Notes under the pieces: model-generated
Seen by the model: only the letters and a program-made list of their open reading frames with translations
Databases searched by the model: none
What the model was told of the DNA's origin: nothing
Translations under genes and position numbers: made by a program
Source: Psychromonas sp. SP041
Lineage (GTDB): Bacteria > Pseudomonadota > Gammaproteobacteria > Enterobacterales > Psychromonadaceae
Length of the DNA stretch: 64,000 bases
NCBI RefSeq assembly: GCF_000470315.2
Contig: NZ_CBRF02000005.1
Location: forward strand, 1 to 64,000
Direction of reading: 5' to 3'
In this document: piece by piece, positions 1-8,500 of the stretch
Position numbering within the stretch: position 1 is the first letter of the stretch
Layout: each line of letters starts with the position of its first letter

Positions 1-123
1 TTATGACTCAATTTAATCAATTAGTTAATAAAAACAAAATAATCTATTTAATCTCAAGTAAATGTAAGCTACTGTCATTTTTATTTAAAATAAACAGGCT
101 GAAATGAGAAATTCTACAGCCTC
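1..123. mobile_element. Right end of a second IS1182-type insertion sequence copy (partial)
   Basis: This stretch matches 6144-6267, the right end of the IS at 4474-6267, with one substitution and one single-base length difference. It ends in the same terminal repeat, GAGAAATTCTACAGCCTC (106-123), and is followed by GTTAGAG, as the other copy is followed by GTTAGGA. The window therefore starts inside another copy of the same element; its transposase lies outside. The near identity suggests the two copies diverged recently. Confidence 0.85.
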
Positions 124-137
124 GTTAGAGGTATGAG

Positions 138-770
138 GTGATCGTGGATAGTTCATTTGTAAAAGTAGGGGCTATAGTTGCAATTATTGTATTTTATATT
201 CCTTTTCTCATGATTATGACGAAAAGTTTTGGTCCGAAAAGAGGACGACAACACTTTTATAGATCAATTAAAAATATATTTGAGCGTGAAAGCGATGACT
301 CAAAATGTATAGATCAAATATCTATTGTTTATAAAAGTGTATTTGATAACAACCAAGAGTTCTCAAAAAAATACCCTACTTTAATTAATATATGTGAAGA
401 TCTTTTGACTCGAGCATCAGGGTACACAGATTTTATATTTAAATTTCATTATTCTTTATCCTTCTCACCTGAAGAGGTTAATAGGTTATCAAGTATCATA
501 AAATCAATTGAAAATGACATGCCGTTCATTTCACTTTCGTCTAAGTATGGAAATCAACTTGATATGCTAAAGCTCGCTTTTGATTCAAATGATTTGAGTA
601 TGGGAGTCAATGGACTTAATCAACTTGCTAAAGATATTAAATACCTTGAAACTACAATAGAAATTCAAAATCGCAGAAACCGGATTGCAACTTGGGTCTC
701 AGTTACTGGTATTATTCTTACAGTGATTTTTGGCGCTGTTTCAATTTTCCAAATATATGCACCAAGCTAA
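138..770 (+). CDS. Hypothetical membrane protein, integron-type cassette gene
   Basis: A 210-residue protein of no family I recognise. There is a hydrophobic segment at about residues 8-26 and another at about 184-207; the middle is soluble, helical-looking and rich in Ser, Asn and Asp. It would be an inner-membrane protein with the central part on one face. The GTG start at 138 is preceded by AGAGG at good spacing; a second GTG at 144 also has GAGG upstream, so the start is uncertain by two codons. The gene begins just after the IS end and its GTTAG box, and an attC-like site follows the stop codon within 5 bp. That is the layout of a promoterless integron cassette. Base composition is AT-rich like the other cassettes. 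Function unknown. Confidence 0.7.
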   Translation: MIVDSSFVKVGAIVAIIVFYIPFLMIMTKSFGPKRGRQHFYRSIKNIFERESDDSKCIDQISIVYKSVFDNNQEFSKKYPTLINICEDLLTRASGYTDFIFKFHYSLSFSPEEVNRLSSIIKSIENDMPFISLSSKYGNQLDMLKLAFDSNDLSMGVNGLNQLAKDIKYLETTIEIQNRRNRIATWVSVTGIILTVIFGAVSIFQIYAPS

Positions 771-773
771 CAC

Positions 774-828
774 CTCTAACAAACAAGGATAGGTGTCGCG
801 CAGCCGACACCTTATCTGGGTGTTGGAC
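774..828 (+). other. attC-like recombination site (cassette 1)
   Basis: R''-like box CTCTAAC (774-780) and R'-like box GTTGGAC (822-828) bracket an imperfect palindrome whose core AGGTGTCG/CGACACCT can fold into a hairpin. Length (55 bp), position just after a stop codon and orientation fit an integron attC of the short type. Confidence 0.65.
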
Positions 829-1049
829 AAGCCCGTATGAGACTCTTTGCTTTATATAGTAAATAGTGGAATGGGTTTTGGGCTGGCTCAATAATTCAAC
901 TTTCTTTAAGGCGAGTCTCGCTAATATACAATTGATACCTCAATTATATCAATATGTTATATTTTACATGTTGAATGCCATATCACCTCTCTGCTAGTTA
1001 ATCTTTCATTTGTGTCAATGATCTGTTTAAGACCGTACGTTTTCACGCA

Positions 1050-2111
1050 TTAGTTTCTCAGTCGACTTAAGCCCATAAAATGCATTTCATGGTGACAGCA
1101 TGGGCAAATACAGACAGCACGCTTGCGTTTTACTGGTGTCGCCATTGTGCTTATGTCGCTCCCCAGTATCAGCAATATTTGTAGTCACAGTTGTTTGGCA
1201 TTGCCTCTTAAAAACCCATAATCCCTCACCCGCTGCAGACCTTTTGGTAACACGTGTTGTAAGATTAACCACAAGAATTCGAGCACAGGTAAAGTACGTT
1301 CTTTCGTCATATTGGTGCTGCTTTCTTTATACCTAAATGTCACCACTTCCTCGGTAATGTTAATAATGTCTTTATCGGGTAACACGCCACGATACAGATA
1401 ACGTGATAAGTATTTAAAAGCAGAGGCTCCAAATCCAACCTTACGGCAATCGACCATCCATTTTTTAGGCGTGTCAGTGGGCATGGTTAACTCAGCGCTG
1501 TGATTAATCGCATCAATGACTCTTGCCCGCCATACTTTAGCGAGTGAAAATTCATTAAACAGATATTGCTTATCACTTTTACACCACTGTTTTTTCACAG
1601 CATTATATCGTCCGCAGGGCACAATAATATGCACATGAGGGTGACATTCTCGGCGACGATTATGTGTGTGCAATACACTAGTAAATCCTAAACTGCCTTT
1701 ATTCTCTCGCTTGGCAAAGTCTTTTAATATGCCCGCCGTCACTTGTAACATCAATTGATACAGTGCTTTGGGATGTTGACGAGCCAGTACTTTCAATTGA
1801 TAGGGTAGCGTAAAGGTGACCATAAAATAGTGTACGGGTAATAGTTTATCGGTCTGTTTAGCTAACCAATTTGAAGTTGTTTGATGCAAACATTGCGGAC
1901 AACTTCGATTCCCACAAGATGCTGGGAGTTGTTGGTCATGCTGGCAATGTCCACAATGCCATTGGCTATAACGAGACTCATCCTGCTTACAATGCAACAT
2001 ATCAATGATGGCACGGCGAATATCTTGATTCAACAATCCACCATATTGTTGCTCTAGTTGTGCTTGATAGTGACCAAGTAGTGCAATAAATTGGCTCATG
2101 AGGCCTCCCAT
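1050..2111 (-). pseudogene. IS91-family Y2 transposase with an internal TGA
   Basis: HUH/Y2 rolling-circle transposase of the IS91 type. Visible features in order: an N-terminal zinc-binding region (HCGHC, then CGNRSCPQC at about residues 53-75), the HUH motif HPHVHIIVP (about 157-165) and the paired tyrosines in YLSRYLYRG (about 233-241). The frame is stopped by TGA at 1187-1185 after 308 codons, but the same frame then continues without shift to TAA at 1052-1050. The continuation restores the usual C-terminal second cysteine cluster (CICPCCHH). Full length would be 353 residues. A single CGA to TGA change would explain the stop, so the gene is probably inactive. Its start overlaps the end of the tyrosine recombinase gene by 16 bp, as in two-gene IS91-like elements. 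Confidence 0.8.
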
Positions 2112-2983
2112 TGAATTGATAACCTATCGGTTAATTGATTCAGTGCGGTGACGTTATCCTTTTGTTTGAGTGGGGTAAGTTGAGTGTATTTCGCTGTCGT
2201 ATTCAGGCTGTGATGTCCCAATAGTATTTGCAGAGAGCGTAGGTCAATACCTTGCTCTAAGAGGTGAGTTGCAAAGCAGTGTCGTAATGAATGTGGACTG
2301 ATAGATTTATTAATACCCAATTCAGTCATCACTTTTTTCAACGCTTTCTGCACACTGCCTTTATCCATCGGCACTTGTGTGTTTTTACCAATACTTGGAA
2401 ATAACAACTGCGGATGATGATGCGTTGACCAATAGCAACGTAATGCAGAGAGTGTTCGTTCGGGTAAAGGGAGCAAACGGTCTTTACCTCCTTTACCTTC
2501 GCGAATATGCACTTGCATGGTATGGCTATCAATGTCGTTCACCGTCAAATCAAGGGCTTCACTTAAGCGTAATCCCATGCTGTAAAGGACAAGGAAAAAC
2601 ACCTGATAACGTAACGCACGAGTGTGGCTAATCATCAATCCAACTTGTTGTGGCGTGAGGATGTCGGGAATGCGTTTTACTTGTGGTGGCTTGACAATAT
2701 TGAGCCATTCCCACTGTCTATCGAGAGTATGTTTATAAAAAAACTGTAATCCATTTCGGTCTAATTTAATGGTACTCCATGAGTGAGTTTGAATGAGTTG
2801 TGCAAAGTAACACTTTAAATCTGCTTTGGTTAATGTGTCAGGTGTGCGGTCAAAAAAGGTAGTTATCCTACGTACTGCACGAGAGTAGGCATCAATCGTG
2901 GCAGGTCTCATGCCTTGCAGAGTTAGGTTGGTCAAATGCTGTTGATATAAAAGGTTAAAGTGTTGTTGCTCTGACGTGTTCAT
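2096..2983 (-). CDS. Tyrosine recombinase of the IS91-like element
   Basis: A 295-residue phage-integrase-family enzyme with an N-terminal SAM-like core-binding domain (about residues 10-95) and a C-terminal catalytic domain (about 115-290). The active-site pattern is complete: Arg in GLRLSEAL, Lys in EGKGGKDR, His-Arg in HSLRHCFATHLL, His in LGHHSLNTT and Tyr in AKYTQ. It lacks the extra helix block that integron integrases carry between the Lys and the His-x-x-Arg box, so it is not IntI. It overlaps the transposase gene downstream by 16 bp, so the two are probably translated together and act in moving the element. The gene looks intact although its partner is interrupted. Confidence 0.85.
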   Translation of the reverse strand: MNTSEQQHFNLLYQQHLTNLTLQGMRPATIDAYSRAVRRITTFFDRTPDTLTKADLKCYFAQLIQTHSWSTIKLDRNGLQFFYKHTLDRQWEWLNIVKPPQVKRIPDILTPQQVGLMISHTRALRYQVFFLVLYSMGLRLSEALDLTVNDIDSHTMQVHIREGKGGKDRLLPLPERTLSALRCYWSTHHHPQLLFPSIGKNTQVPMDKGSVQKALKKVMTELGINKSISPHSLRHCFATHLLEQGIDLRSLQILLGHHSLNTTAKYTQLTPLKQKDNVTALNQLTDRLSIQWEAS

Positions 2984-3076
2984 GGCTTATACTCCTATTA
3001 GATATCATCGAAAAGTGATATAAATATAAGTATGGATGTTGTTTGTCTTTTTGTTTTTCTGCCGCACAGCGGCTTC

Positions 3077-3176
3077 GTTCAACAAGCACTTTAAACGGAA
3101 CAAAAACAGTTGGCTACGTTCCGCTTCGCTACACATTATAGCCAACAATTTTGGTCCGCTTAAGTGGGCGTTAGGC
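3077..3176 (+). other. attC-like recombination site (cassette 2)
   Basis: GTTCAAC (R'', 3077-3083) and GTTAGGC (R', 3170-3176) enclose about 86 bp with long inverted repeats: AACAGTTGGCT pairs with AGCCAACAATT, and AAGCACTTTAAACGG with CCGCTTAAGTGGGCG. This is a good match to chromosomal integron attC structure. It resembles the sites at 4378 and 6621, which share the AACAGTTGG/CCAAC arm. Confidence 0.8.
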
Positions 3177-3193
3177 CTCAATAAGGATCATAG

Positions 3194-3637
3194 ATGGATA
3201 TTAATATTCGAGTTAGAAATAAATTTATAGATGTCTATTTAGGTAATGATGTAGGCAATGCAGATATGCGTTTATTAGTTGAAGTAAAACTTGACTCTAA
3301 CTATTCCAAAGCATTTCATATTGAAGATATTTGGGGCGGAGGGGAAAAGACTGATTACCATAGGAAAGGTATAGGTACTGCAATGATGTATTATTTCCTT
3401 ACTTACTTGAAAAATGAATACGGCCAGGCCACTGTAATTACCAGAACAGAAATCCATGATGATGACGGTGATACGGAATATGCAAAAAACGGAAGAAGAA
3501 GTTTCTGGAATAAATTTTCATTATATAGATCAAGTAGCAGTACTGTTGGTCACTGTTTGACAACTATGTTGAGTAAAAAAATTGTAGTAAATGAAAGTAC
3601 ATACATTCTAGCTAAAACTTATATAACCGATTATTAA
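3194..3637 (+). CDS. Putative GNAT-family acetyltransferase, cassette gene
   Basis: A 147-residue protein starting at ATG 3194 behind AAGGA. At about residues 56-72 it carries HRKGIGTAMMYYFLTYL, which fits GNAT motif A (R-x-x-G-x-G/A acetyl-CoA pyrophosphate loop followed by a helix). The C-terminal half (RRSFWNKFSLY) resembles the last strand/helix region of small GNATs. No substrate can be inferred. It stands alone between two attC-like sites on the coding strand, so it is a single-gene integron cassette. Acetyltransferases are common cassette cargo. The family call rests on one motif and overall length. Confidence 0.55.
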   Translation: MDINIRVRNKFIDVYLGNDVGNADMRLLVEVKLDSNYSKAFHIEDIWGGGEKTDYHRKGIGTAMMYYFLTYLKNEYGQATVITRTEIHDDDGDTEYAKNGRRSFWNKFSLYRSSSSTVGHCLTTMLSKKIVVNESTYILAKTYITDY

Positions 3638-3675
3638 TTCTCGCTTTGTATAATCGCCTTTTTCAAATGAAAAAG

Positions 3676-3784
3676 GCCTAACAAGCGGATCAAATCTGAC
3701 GTCACACATTGTCCGATTTTTTGCTTAAAAGAAAAAGGCGCAAAAAGCGTCCAACATGCTCCGCAGCTTATGCGAGCGTTATGT
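3676..3784 (+). other. attC-like recombination site (cassette 3)
   Basis: GCCTAAC (3676-3682) and GTTATGT (3778-3784) fit the R'' and R' consensus. The inner part includes AAAAAGCGTCCAAC and CTTATGCGAGC facing ACAAGCGGAT. Orientation matches the other sites. The R' box overlaps an in-frame ATG of the next cassette gene. Confidence 0.7.
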
Positions 3785-3795
3785 TTAAGGTGTAT

Positions 3796-4377
3796 ATGAA
3801 ATCGTATTGGGTGTACCTGAAGGAGAATGTGAGATTTACTCTTGCAATTCTTGTTAATTTAATTGCATTACTGGCTTCTTTTTGGTGGCTAATTAGTAGT
3901 AATTTCAATACGACTCAACCGATAGAAATGGAACCTATAGTTACATGCTTAGCATTAACAGCCACTCTATTAGGGCTTAACTTTGTTAATGATAAGCTCA
4001 CTAGACCTCATATTAAGATAAAGTTAAGTACGTCAATGACAGAGCACCCTACAAAAGGATTTATGTATGGCATAGGTGTTGATTTAGAAAATCATTCAAT
4101 GCTTAAAGCATTTATTAAAAACTTTCAGGTTGAGTTACCTGAAACTAATCAAGTAATGCAATTCATGGATGAAGGCTTCACGGAACAACCTTTACCTAAA
4201 GTAATTCTTGAGCCAGGGCAAGCATACTCCTTCAATATCGTTAGAAAAAATATCGATATTCCAAATTTAAATGTTTCAAGTTTTGGTGATTTTGTTGTGA
4301 CTACAGATGTAGGCTATAAATACATTGTGCCAGCGAAAGAATTTCAAGACCATGTAAGGTTTCTGCTTGAAAAATAA
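3796..4377 (+). CDS. Hypothetical membrane protein, cassette gene
   Basis: A 193-residue protein with two N-terminal hydrophobic segments (about residues 13-35 and 47-65) and a soluble C-terminal domain rich in beta-type sequence. No family recognised. The start at 3796 is chosen because AAGGTG lies just upstream; the in-frame ATG at 3781 falls inside the attC R' box and has a poorer ribosome site. The next attC-like site begins at the stop codon. It is probably an inner-membrane protein whose C-terminal domain is exposed on one side. The neighbours are unrelated cassettes, so context gives no function. Confidence 0.65.
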   Translation: MKSYWVYLKENVRFTLAILVNLIALLASFWWLISSNFNTTQPIEMEPIVTCLALTATLLGLNFVNDKLTRPHIKIKLSTSMTEHPTKGFMYGIGVDLENHSMLKAFIKNFQVELPETNQVMQFMDEGFTEQPLPKVILEPGQAYSFNIVRKNIDIPNLNVSSFGDFVVTTDVGYKYIVPAKEFQDHVRFLLEK

Positions 4378-4473
4378 ACATAACAAAAAATTAAACAAGG
4401 ACAAATAACAGTTGGTTTTTGCTCCTTCGTCGCTTATTTTAACCAACTATTATTTGCCTCTTAGTGAGGCGTT
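4378..4473 (+). other. attC-like site interrupted by the IS in its R' box
   Basis: R''-like ACATAAC (4378-4384) is followed by paired arms (AACAGTTGG/CCAACTATT, then CCTCTTAGTGAGGCG) as in the neighbouring attC sites. The R' box stops after GTT (4471-4473), where the IS begins. The sequence resumes as GTTAGGA at 6268 after the IS. Joining the two halves rebuilds GCGTTAGGA. Confidence 0.7.
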
Positions 4474-4493
4474 GAGGCTGTAGAATTTCTCCG

Positions 4494-4520
4494 AAAAGAA
4501 CATTTTCACGTTCTTTTTTT
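4494..4520 (+). terminator. Inward terminator at the IS left end
   Basis: AAAAGAAC and GTTCTTTT form an 8-bp stem around an 8-nt loop, followed by further T. It would stop outside transcription from entering the transposase gene, a common arrangement in insertion sequences. Confidence 0.6.
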
Positions 4521-4605
4521 ATAATATCTCATTGTACAAAAAACAACCTTGATTGAGCTGGTCGTCTGTGATCTAATAGTTATTATTCGCTCAGAGATAA
4601 ACATG

Positions 4606-6086
4606 ATGGCTAACTACAAACCTGACTTATCTTGCCAAAGTAAATTCATTCCGATTGATTTCGCACAGCAAATTATCCCCGGTACTTTTGAATACGCACT
4701 TTCCCACATCGTCGCCTATTCCTTCAAGTAAGGCATCTTGATTTAAGCGCTTTGATAAATGGTATGACAACGACAAAGGTGGCGCCGCAGCTTATCCACC
4801 GTCAGTGATGTTGAAGATAGTTCTATTTGGTTATTCACGTGGGTTAGTTAGTAGTCGACGTATTGCGAATGCGTGTGAAACCAATATTACCTTCATGAGT
4901 TTATCGGGTGATGAGCAACCTCATTACACTTCTATTGCTAGTTTTGTCGCTAAAATGAAAGACCAAATTGAACCACTTTTTACCCAAGTTCTGATGATAT
5001 GTGACCGCGAAGGTTTGATAGGTCGTAATATGTTTGCGATTGATGGATGTAAAATAAGATCGAATGCCAGTAAAGAATGGAGTGGTACCTTTAATGAGCT
5101 TGAGCGTAAGCAAGCCAAGTTACGCAGAGCAAGCCAGCGAATACTTGAGCGTCATCAAGCACAAGATAGTTTAGGCGAAGATGAAGTGGCGCATGATTTA
5201 AAACAGAAAGCGAAACTTGATAAAAGTGCAGAGAAAATCACAGAGTATCTAGTCACACATCAAGAAAAAACAGGCAGCAAAGGTAAGGCAGTTAAAAGCA
5301 ATATAACAGACCCTGATAGTGCAAAGATGACGACCAGTAAAGGCACTATCCAAGGCTATAACGGCATCGCCATTAACGATGATAAACATCAAATCATTTT
5401 ACAAGCCCAAACATGGGGCTCGGTAGGTGAGCAACAAACCTTAAAACCCGCTATCGAACAGTTACAAAAGCAACTTTCCCAATTAGGTACGCCAGATACA
5501 TTGTCTCAAGCTAAATTCACCGCAGACAGTGGCTTTCATAGTGAGGTAAACCTTGAGTTCATGGCAACCACTGGGCTCGATGCTTATATGGCTGACACCG
5601 CATTTAGAAGCCGTAACCCCTTATTTAGTCAAAGCGAAACGTATCAAACAGAGCAAGAGAAATGACGATTAAAACGAAGTAAAGGCCGGTCTAGATTATT
5701 TAATAGTAGTGACTTCCACTTTGATGAAAAGAAACAAACGTGCCATTGCCCAGCAGGTAAGGAAATGTGGTTGAGTGTTAAAGATGTCGAAACAGCAGGT
5801 CGGCAGGTTCAGTTTGAAACGAATATAAAAGATAAAATTATTTCATATACCGATAAAATGCGAGTCAAAATAGACAGTAGTCCTTGTAGGTGATAGCTAA
5901 TCCAGTAAAGAGGGCAAAAGACTAAACGCGATTGAGCCTACTTTCTTTAAAGTCAAAAGCGGTAATATTACGGTGAATAAAGGGATGAATAAATTCACAC
6001 TGCGCGACTAAGATAAAGTGAATACGCAATGGCAAATGCACTGTCTCGTTCATAATATAGAGAAGTTAAGGAATAGTTTACATTAA
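4606..6086 (+). pseudogene. IS1182-family DDE transposase, multiply disrupted
   Basis: The pieces read as one transposase. The N-terminus is at 4606-4731 (MANYKPDLSC onward, ending in TAA). After a frameshift near 4730-4755 the frame runs through FDKWYDND and AYPPSVMLKIVLFGYSRG (4756 onward) to TGA at 5663, carrying AIDGCKIRSNASKEW and the ITDPDSAKMTTSKG block typical of the family. After TGA the frame continues in place (SRLFNSSDFHFDE, then the CHCPAG zinc-like motif) to another TGA near 5891. The C-terminal parts PTFFKVKSGNIT and NTQWQMHCLVHNIEKL follow with more breaks. At least four lesions make it inactive. Movement in trans by an intact copy elsewhere remains possible because both ends are intact. 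Confidence 0.8.
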
Positions 6087-6280
6087 GCCAAGGGCAAAGC
6101 CCTTAACTCAATAAATCCCTCATGTTTAGCCCTCTAATCCCATTTATGACTCAAATTAATCAATTAGTTAATAAAAACAAAATAATCTATTTAATCTCAA
6201 GTAAATGTAAGCTACTGTCATTTTTATTTAAAATAAACAGGCTGAAAATGAGAAATTCTACAGCCTCGTTAGGAGTATCT

Positions 6281-6595
6281 TTGAATTACGAGCAATATAA
6301 AAAGCTTCTCCCTCTCTCAGAGTTAATAGTGAAAGCATTTTCAATATCAACTTTAGTATTATTAGTTTCTTTTTTTATCAGCCAATACTTGGGTGATTGG
6401 CAGTGGTTCGCTAGAGGCGGATCTATATTAGTTTGTATCGGAGTATTGACCGCAGCTTACGATATTAAGGGACGAATGATAAAAGAGGGTGGTATACCTA
6501 AACATATTGAACAAACTGTAATATTAGAAGCTATCATTGTTGTGGTTGGGACTTTAGTATGGGGCTTTGGTGATCTGATTGGTTACCTTTATTAA
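6281..6595 (+). CDS. Hypothetical small membrane protein, cassette gene behind the IS
   Basis: A 104-residue protein with three hydrophobic segments (about residues 15-36, 42-60 and 77-100) separated by short charged loops; no family recognised. TTG at 6281 is chosen because AGGAG (6271-6275) stands 5 bp upstream. The open frame also runs back into the IS right end, giving an alternative ATG at 6248 inside the IS. IS insertion may therefore have changed the start or supplied an upstream reading frame. The stop at 6595 is followed by another attC-like site. Confidence 0.55.
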   Translation: MNYEQYKKLLPLSELIVKAFSISTLVLLVSFFISQYLGDWQWFARGGSILVCIGVLTAAYDIKGRMIKEGGIPKHIEQTVILEAIIVVVGTLVWGFGDLIGYLY

Positions 6596-6620
6596 TGAGT
6601 ATCGAGTATCACGAATAAAC

Positions 6621-6716
6621 TCCTAACAAGTCATTGCAAAGGACTTAAAACAGTTGGTTTTTTTCGTTCTTCAACATTTAGCCAACAATTTTAAGCCTCT
6701 GAATGAGGCGTTAGCA
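6621..6716 (+). other. attC-like recombination site (cassette 5)
   Basis: TCCTAAC (6621-6627) and GTTAGCA (6710-6716) enclose paired arms: AACAGTTGG with CCAACAATT, and AAAGGACTTAAAA with TTTTAAGCCTCT. It is closely similar to the site at 4378-4473. Confidence 0.75.
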
Positions 6717-6740
6717 ACCCGGTTAAATCAAGGATTGAGT

Positions 6741-7076
6741 ATGTTAAAATCAAGTAGAGAGAATAGAATTCCAGTTTCCACTAAAAAAACAGGATGTGTT
6801 CCATTCAATATTAAGCAAAAAGCTAGCGAAGGCTACAAAGTTGGTGAAAATCCCGTCAAACCTGTTCAGAATTACACTCTAGGTTTCAATGATTCACTCG
6901 TTAAACTTAGAACGTATAAGGTAGCTGGGTGGCGAGATTATGGTTCTGGAAACTCTCAAAGTGCAAGAAAAGCAATAGGCTGGGTTACTGAATCAGATGC
7001 AAAACTATTACTAGCTGAAATGGATGATTCAAAAAGGGTGGCACTATACGAATCTATTGCAGATGTCATGGAGTAG
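6741..7076 (+). CDS. Hypothetical soluble protein, last cassette gene
   Basis: A 111-residue hydrophilic protein with a basic N-terminus (MLKSSRENRIP) and the segment YKVAGWRDYGSGNSQSARKAIGWV; no membrane segment and no family recognised. ATG 6741 is taken as the start because it is the first after the attC R' box, with AGGATTGAG just upstream; the frame is open further back only because it passes through the attC. It ends 2 bp before a final R''-like GCTAAC, so it is a cassette gene. Confidence 0.6.
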   Translation: MLKSSRENRIPVSTKKTGCVPFNIKQKASEGYKVGENPVKPVQNYTLGFNDSLVKLRTYKVAGWRDYGSGNSQSARKAIGWVTESDAKLLLAEMDDSKRVALYESIADVME

Positions 7077-7078
7077 GT

Positions 7079-7561
7079 TGCTAACAAGTGACTATAGTGT
7101 CAAATCCTAATTTGTATTCATTTTAGGATCCCACATGACGCCATCTCTAACCATCGAATTTAGGATAATAATCATCTAAAAGTACCAAAGTACCGGACAC
7201 CCATAAACTTTGACGACTCATAATTACTCTTCTATCGTTTAGTTATGTCGCTTTTATATGCTAAGAGGTAGTGGTTATGCTCAGTCTCCCCAATTTCAAG
7301 TGTCGTTATCGACTCATAATCACAAGTAAGTAGCGAAAAGAAGAAAGCGCTGGACACCCACAAATTTTAATCAATCGTTATACTCTACTAATAACGACTT
7401 AAAATAACTTTAAGTTAAATACTTAATCTTCTTCACCCTTCGTGTCTTCGTGGTTAATCCGTTTTTGACCTTAAAAAATGGGGTAAGTCTTGTTTTTGCC
7501 CTTTTCAACATAACAGTCAATAAGCATTAAATTAATCATAAGATAGAGATTTTATTTTGCT
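7079..7561. other. Array end and gene-free stretch
   Basis: The sequence TTGCTAACAAGTG at 7078-7090 looks like the R'' half of one more attC, but no R' partner follows, so the array seems truncated here. GGACACCCA with a similar right flank occurs twice (7194 and about 7351), roughly 160 bp apart. A short MLSLPNFKCRYR-type reading frame lies between them but cannot be assigned. No gene is supported. Confidence 0.45.
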
Positions 7562-7603
7562 AATAAAAAAGGCTCCAAGGTCGTTTAGAACGACAATGAA
7601 GCC
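7562..7603 (-). terminator. Terminator of the IolI-like gene
   Basis: Read on the minus strand, an inner GTCGTT/AACGAC stem and outer GGCT/AGCC pairs are followed by a run of six T at 7570-7565. It sits 50 bp after the stop of the minus-strand gene at 7654. Confidence 0.7.
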
Positions 7604-7653
7604 AACAGGGAAAGGTACTTATTTATTCGTTTAGGTAACGTGATTCGCTTGGC

Positions 7654-8481
7654 TTATTTAACCAGTTTTTGCATGCCAGCTAGCATTTTTTCAGCTGTTT
7701 CATAATGGTCGCCTTCCCAGAGTTGATCATTTAAAAACTCACCAGAGTAGAAACCGTCATAACCCGTTGATTGAATCGCATCAATCCACTCTTGTAGCGG
7801 AACTTCGCCTTCTCCAATGAGGTAACCACGTAACTCTTTTTCGTCAACCCAAGGTTGGTTCTCACCTGGTCGTAATCCATCTGAAATATGCACGTTATAA
7901 ATGAGTTCTTTATCGACTTTAGCTACTTGCTCTAACGTTGCACCTCGGCAAGACCATAAGTGCCATGTATCTAAAACAAAGCCAAAGTTATCGCGACCAA
8001 CAGCATCATGTAATCTGAAATAGTCATCTAATTGCGCAATTGGCGTCCAAGCTGCACCTTCGAATTGAAAGCGAATATTATGCTCTTTACCGATATCGGC
8101 TATATGTGCAATGTTTTGCGCAGTAATTTTAATATTATCTTCCACTGATAAACCATTAAGCGCTTCAAATGAGTTAAGTTGAATGGTTGGCGCACCAATT
8201 TCATGTGCAAATTTACACAAGGTTTCAACTTGTTTAAACACATCTTGTTGAGTCGCTTTATCTGCTGCTTCAACACAACCAACGATATCAATTGCTGAAG
8301 GTTTAATACCGGCATTATCAAGTCTTCTTTTTAAATCTTGACTGGTTAAGCCTGCATTAATATATCGCCATAGCTTTTCAGTATGGATCTCTAGGCCTTG
8401 ATAGCCCGTTTCTTCTGCAAGGCGAATATCGCTTACAACGTTGTTATATAAAGAGCACATGCCGTGTAATGCAAATTTCAT
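7654..8481 (-). CDS. Sugar phosphate isomerase/epimerase, IolI-like
   Basis: A 275-residue TIM-barrel protein of the AP-endonuclease-2/xylose isomerase-like family, the length usual for IolI and hydroxypyruvate isomerase relatives. Metal-site segments are visible: FEGAAW (about 140-145), FVLDTWHLW (about 167-175), YNVHISDG (about 195-202) and the final YSGEFLND glutamate (about 245). The block RDNFGFVLDTWH resembles B. subtilis IolI, a 2-keto-myo-inositol isomerase, and the position beside iolG and iolE supports a role in inosose handling. The enzyme step is inferred and not certain. It ends in its own terminator and has a 16-bp palindrome in its leader. Confidence 0.75.
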   Translation of the reverse strand: MKFALHGMCSLYNNVVSDIRLAEETGYQGLEIHTEKLWRYINAGLTSQDLKRRLDNAGIKPSAIDIVGCVEAADKATQQDVFKQVETLCKFAHEIGAPTIQLNSFEALNGLSVEDNIKITAQNIAHIADIGKEHNIRFQFEGAAWTPIAQLDDYFRLHDAVGRDNFGFVLDTWHLWSCRGATLEQVAKVDKELIYNVHISDGLRPGENQPWVDEKELRGYLIGEGEVPLQEWIDAIQSTGYDGFYSGEFLNDQLWEGDHYETAEKMLAGMQKLVK

Positions 8482-8500
8482 AAAATCACCAAAATTACTT

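Larger units (their letters stand above)
4474..6267 (+). mobile_element. IS1182-type insertion sequence, decayed, inserted in an attC site
   Basis: An element of about 1.79 kb bounded by perfect 18-bp inverted repeats: GAGGCTGTAGAATTTCTC at 4474-4491 and its complement at 6250-6267. GTT flanks both sides and may be a 3-bp target duplication, although IS1182 target duplications vary. Inside is one transposase frame with several stops and shifts. The insertion point is exactly the R' crossover box of an attC site. The right 124 bp recur at the left window edge. Confidence 0.85.

Noticed and set aside
2096-2983. Integron integrase (IntI) for the cassette array
   Set aside because: The recombinase lacks the extra helix block specific to IntI and overlaps an IS91-type transposase gene, so it belongs to that element.
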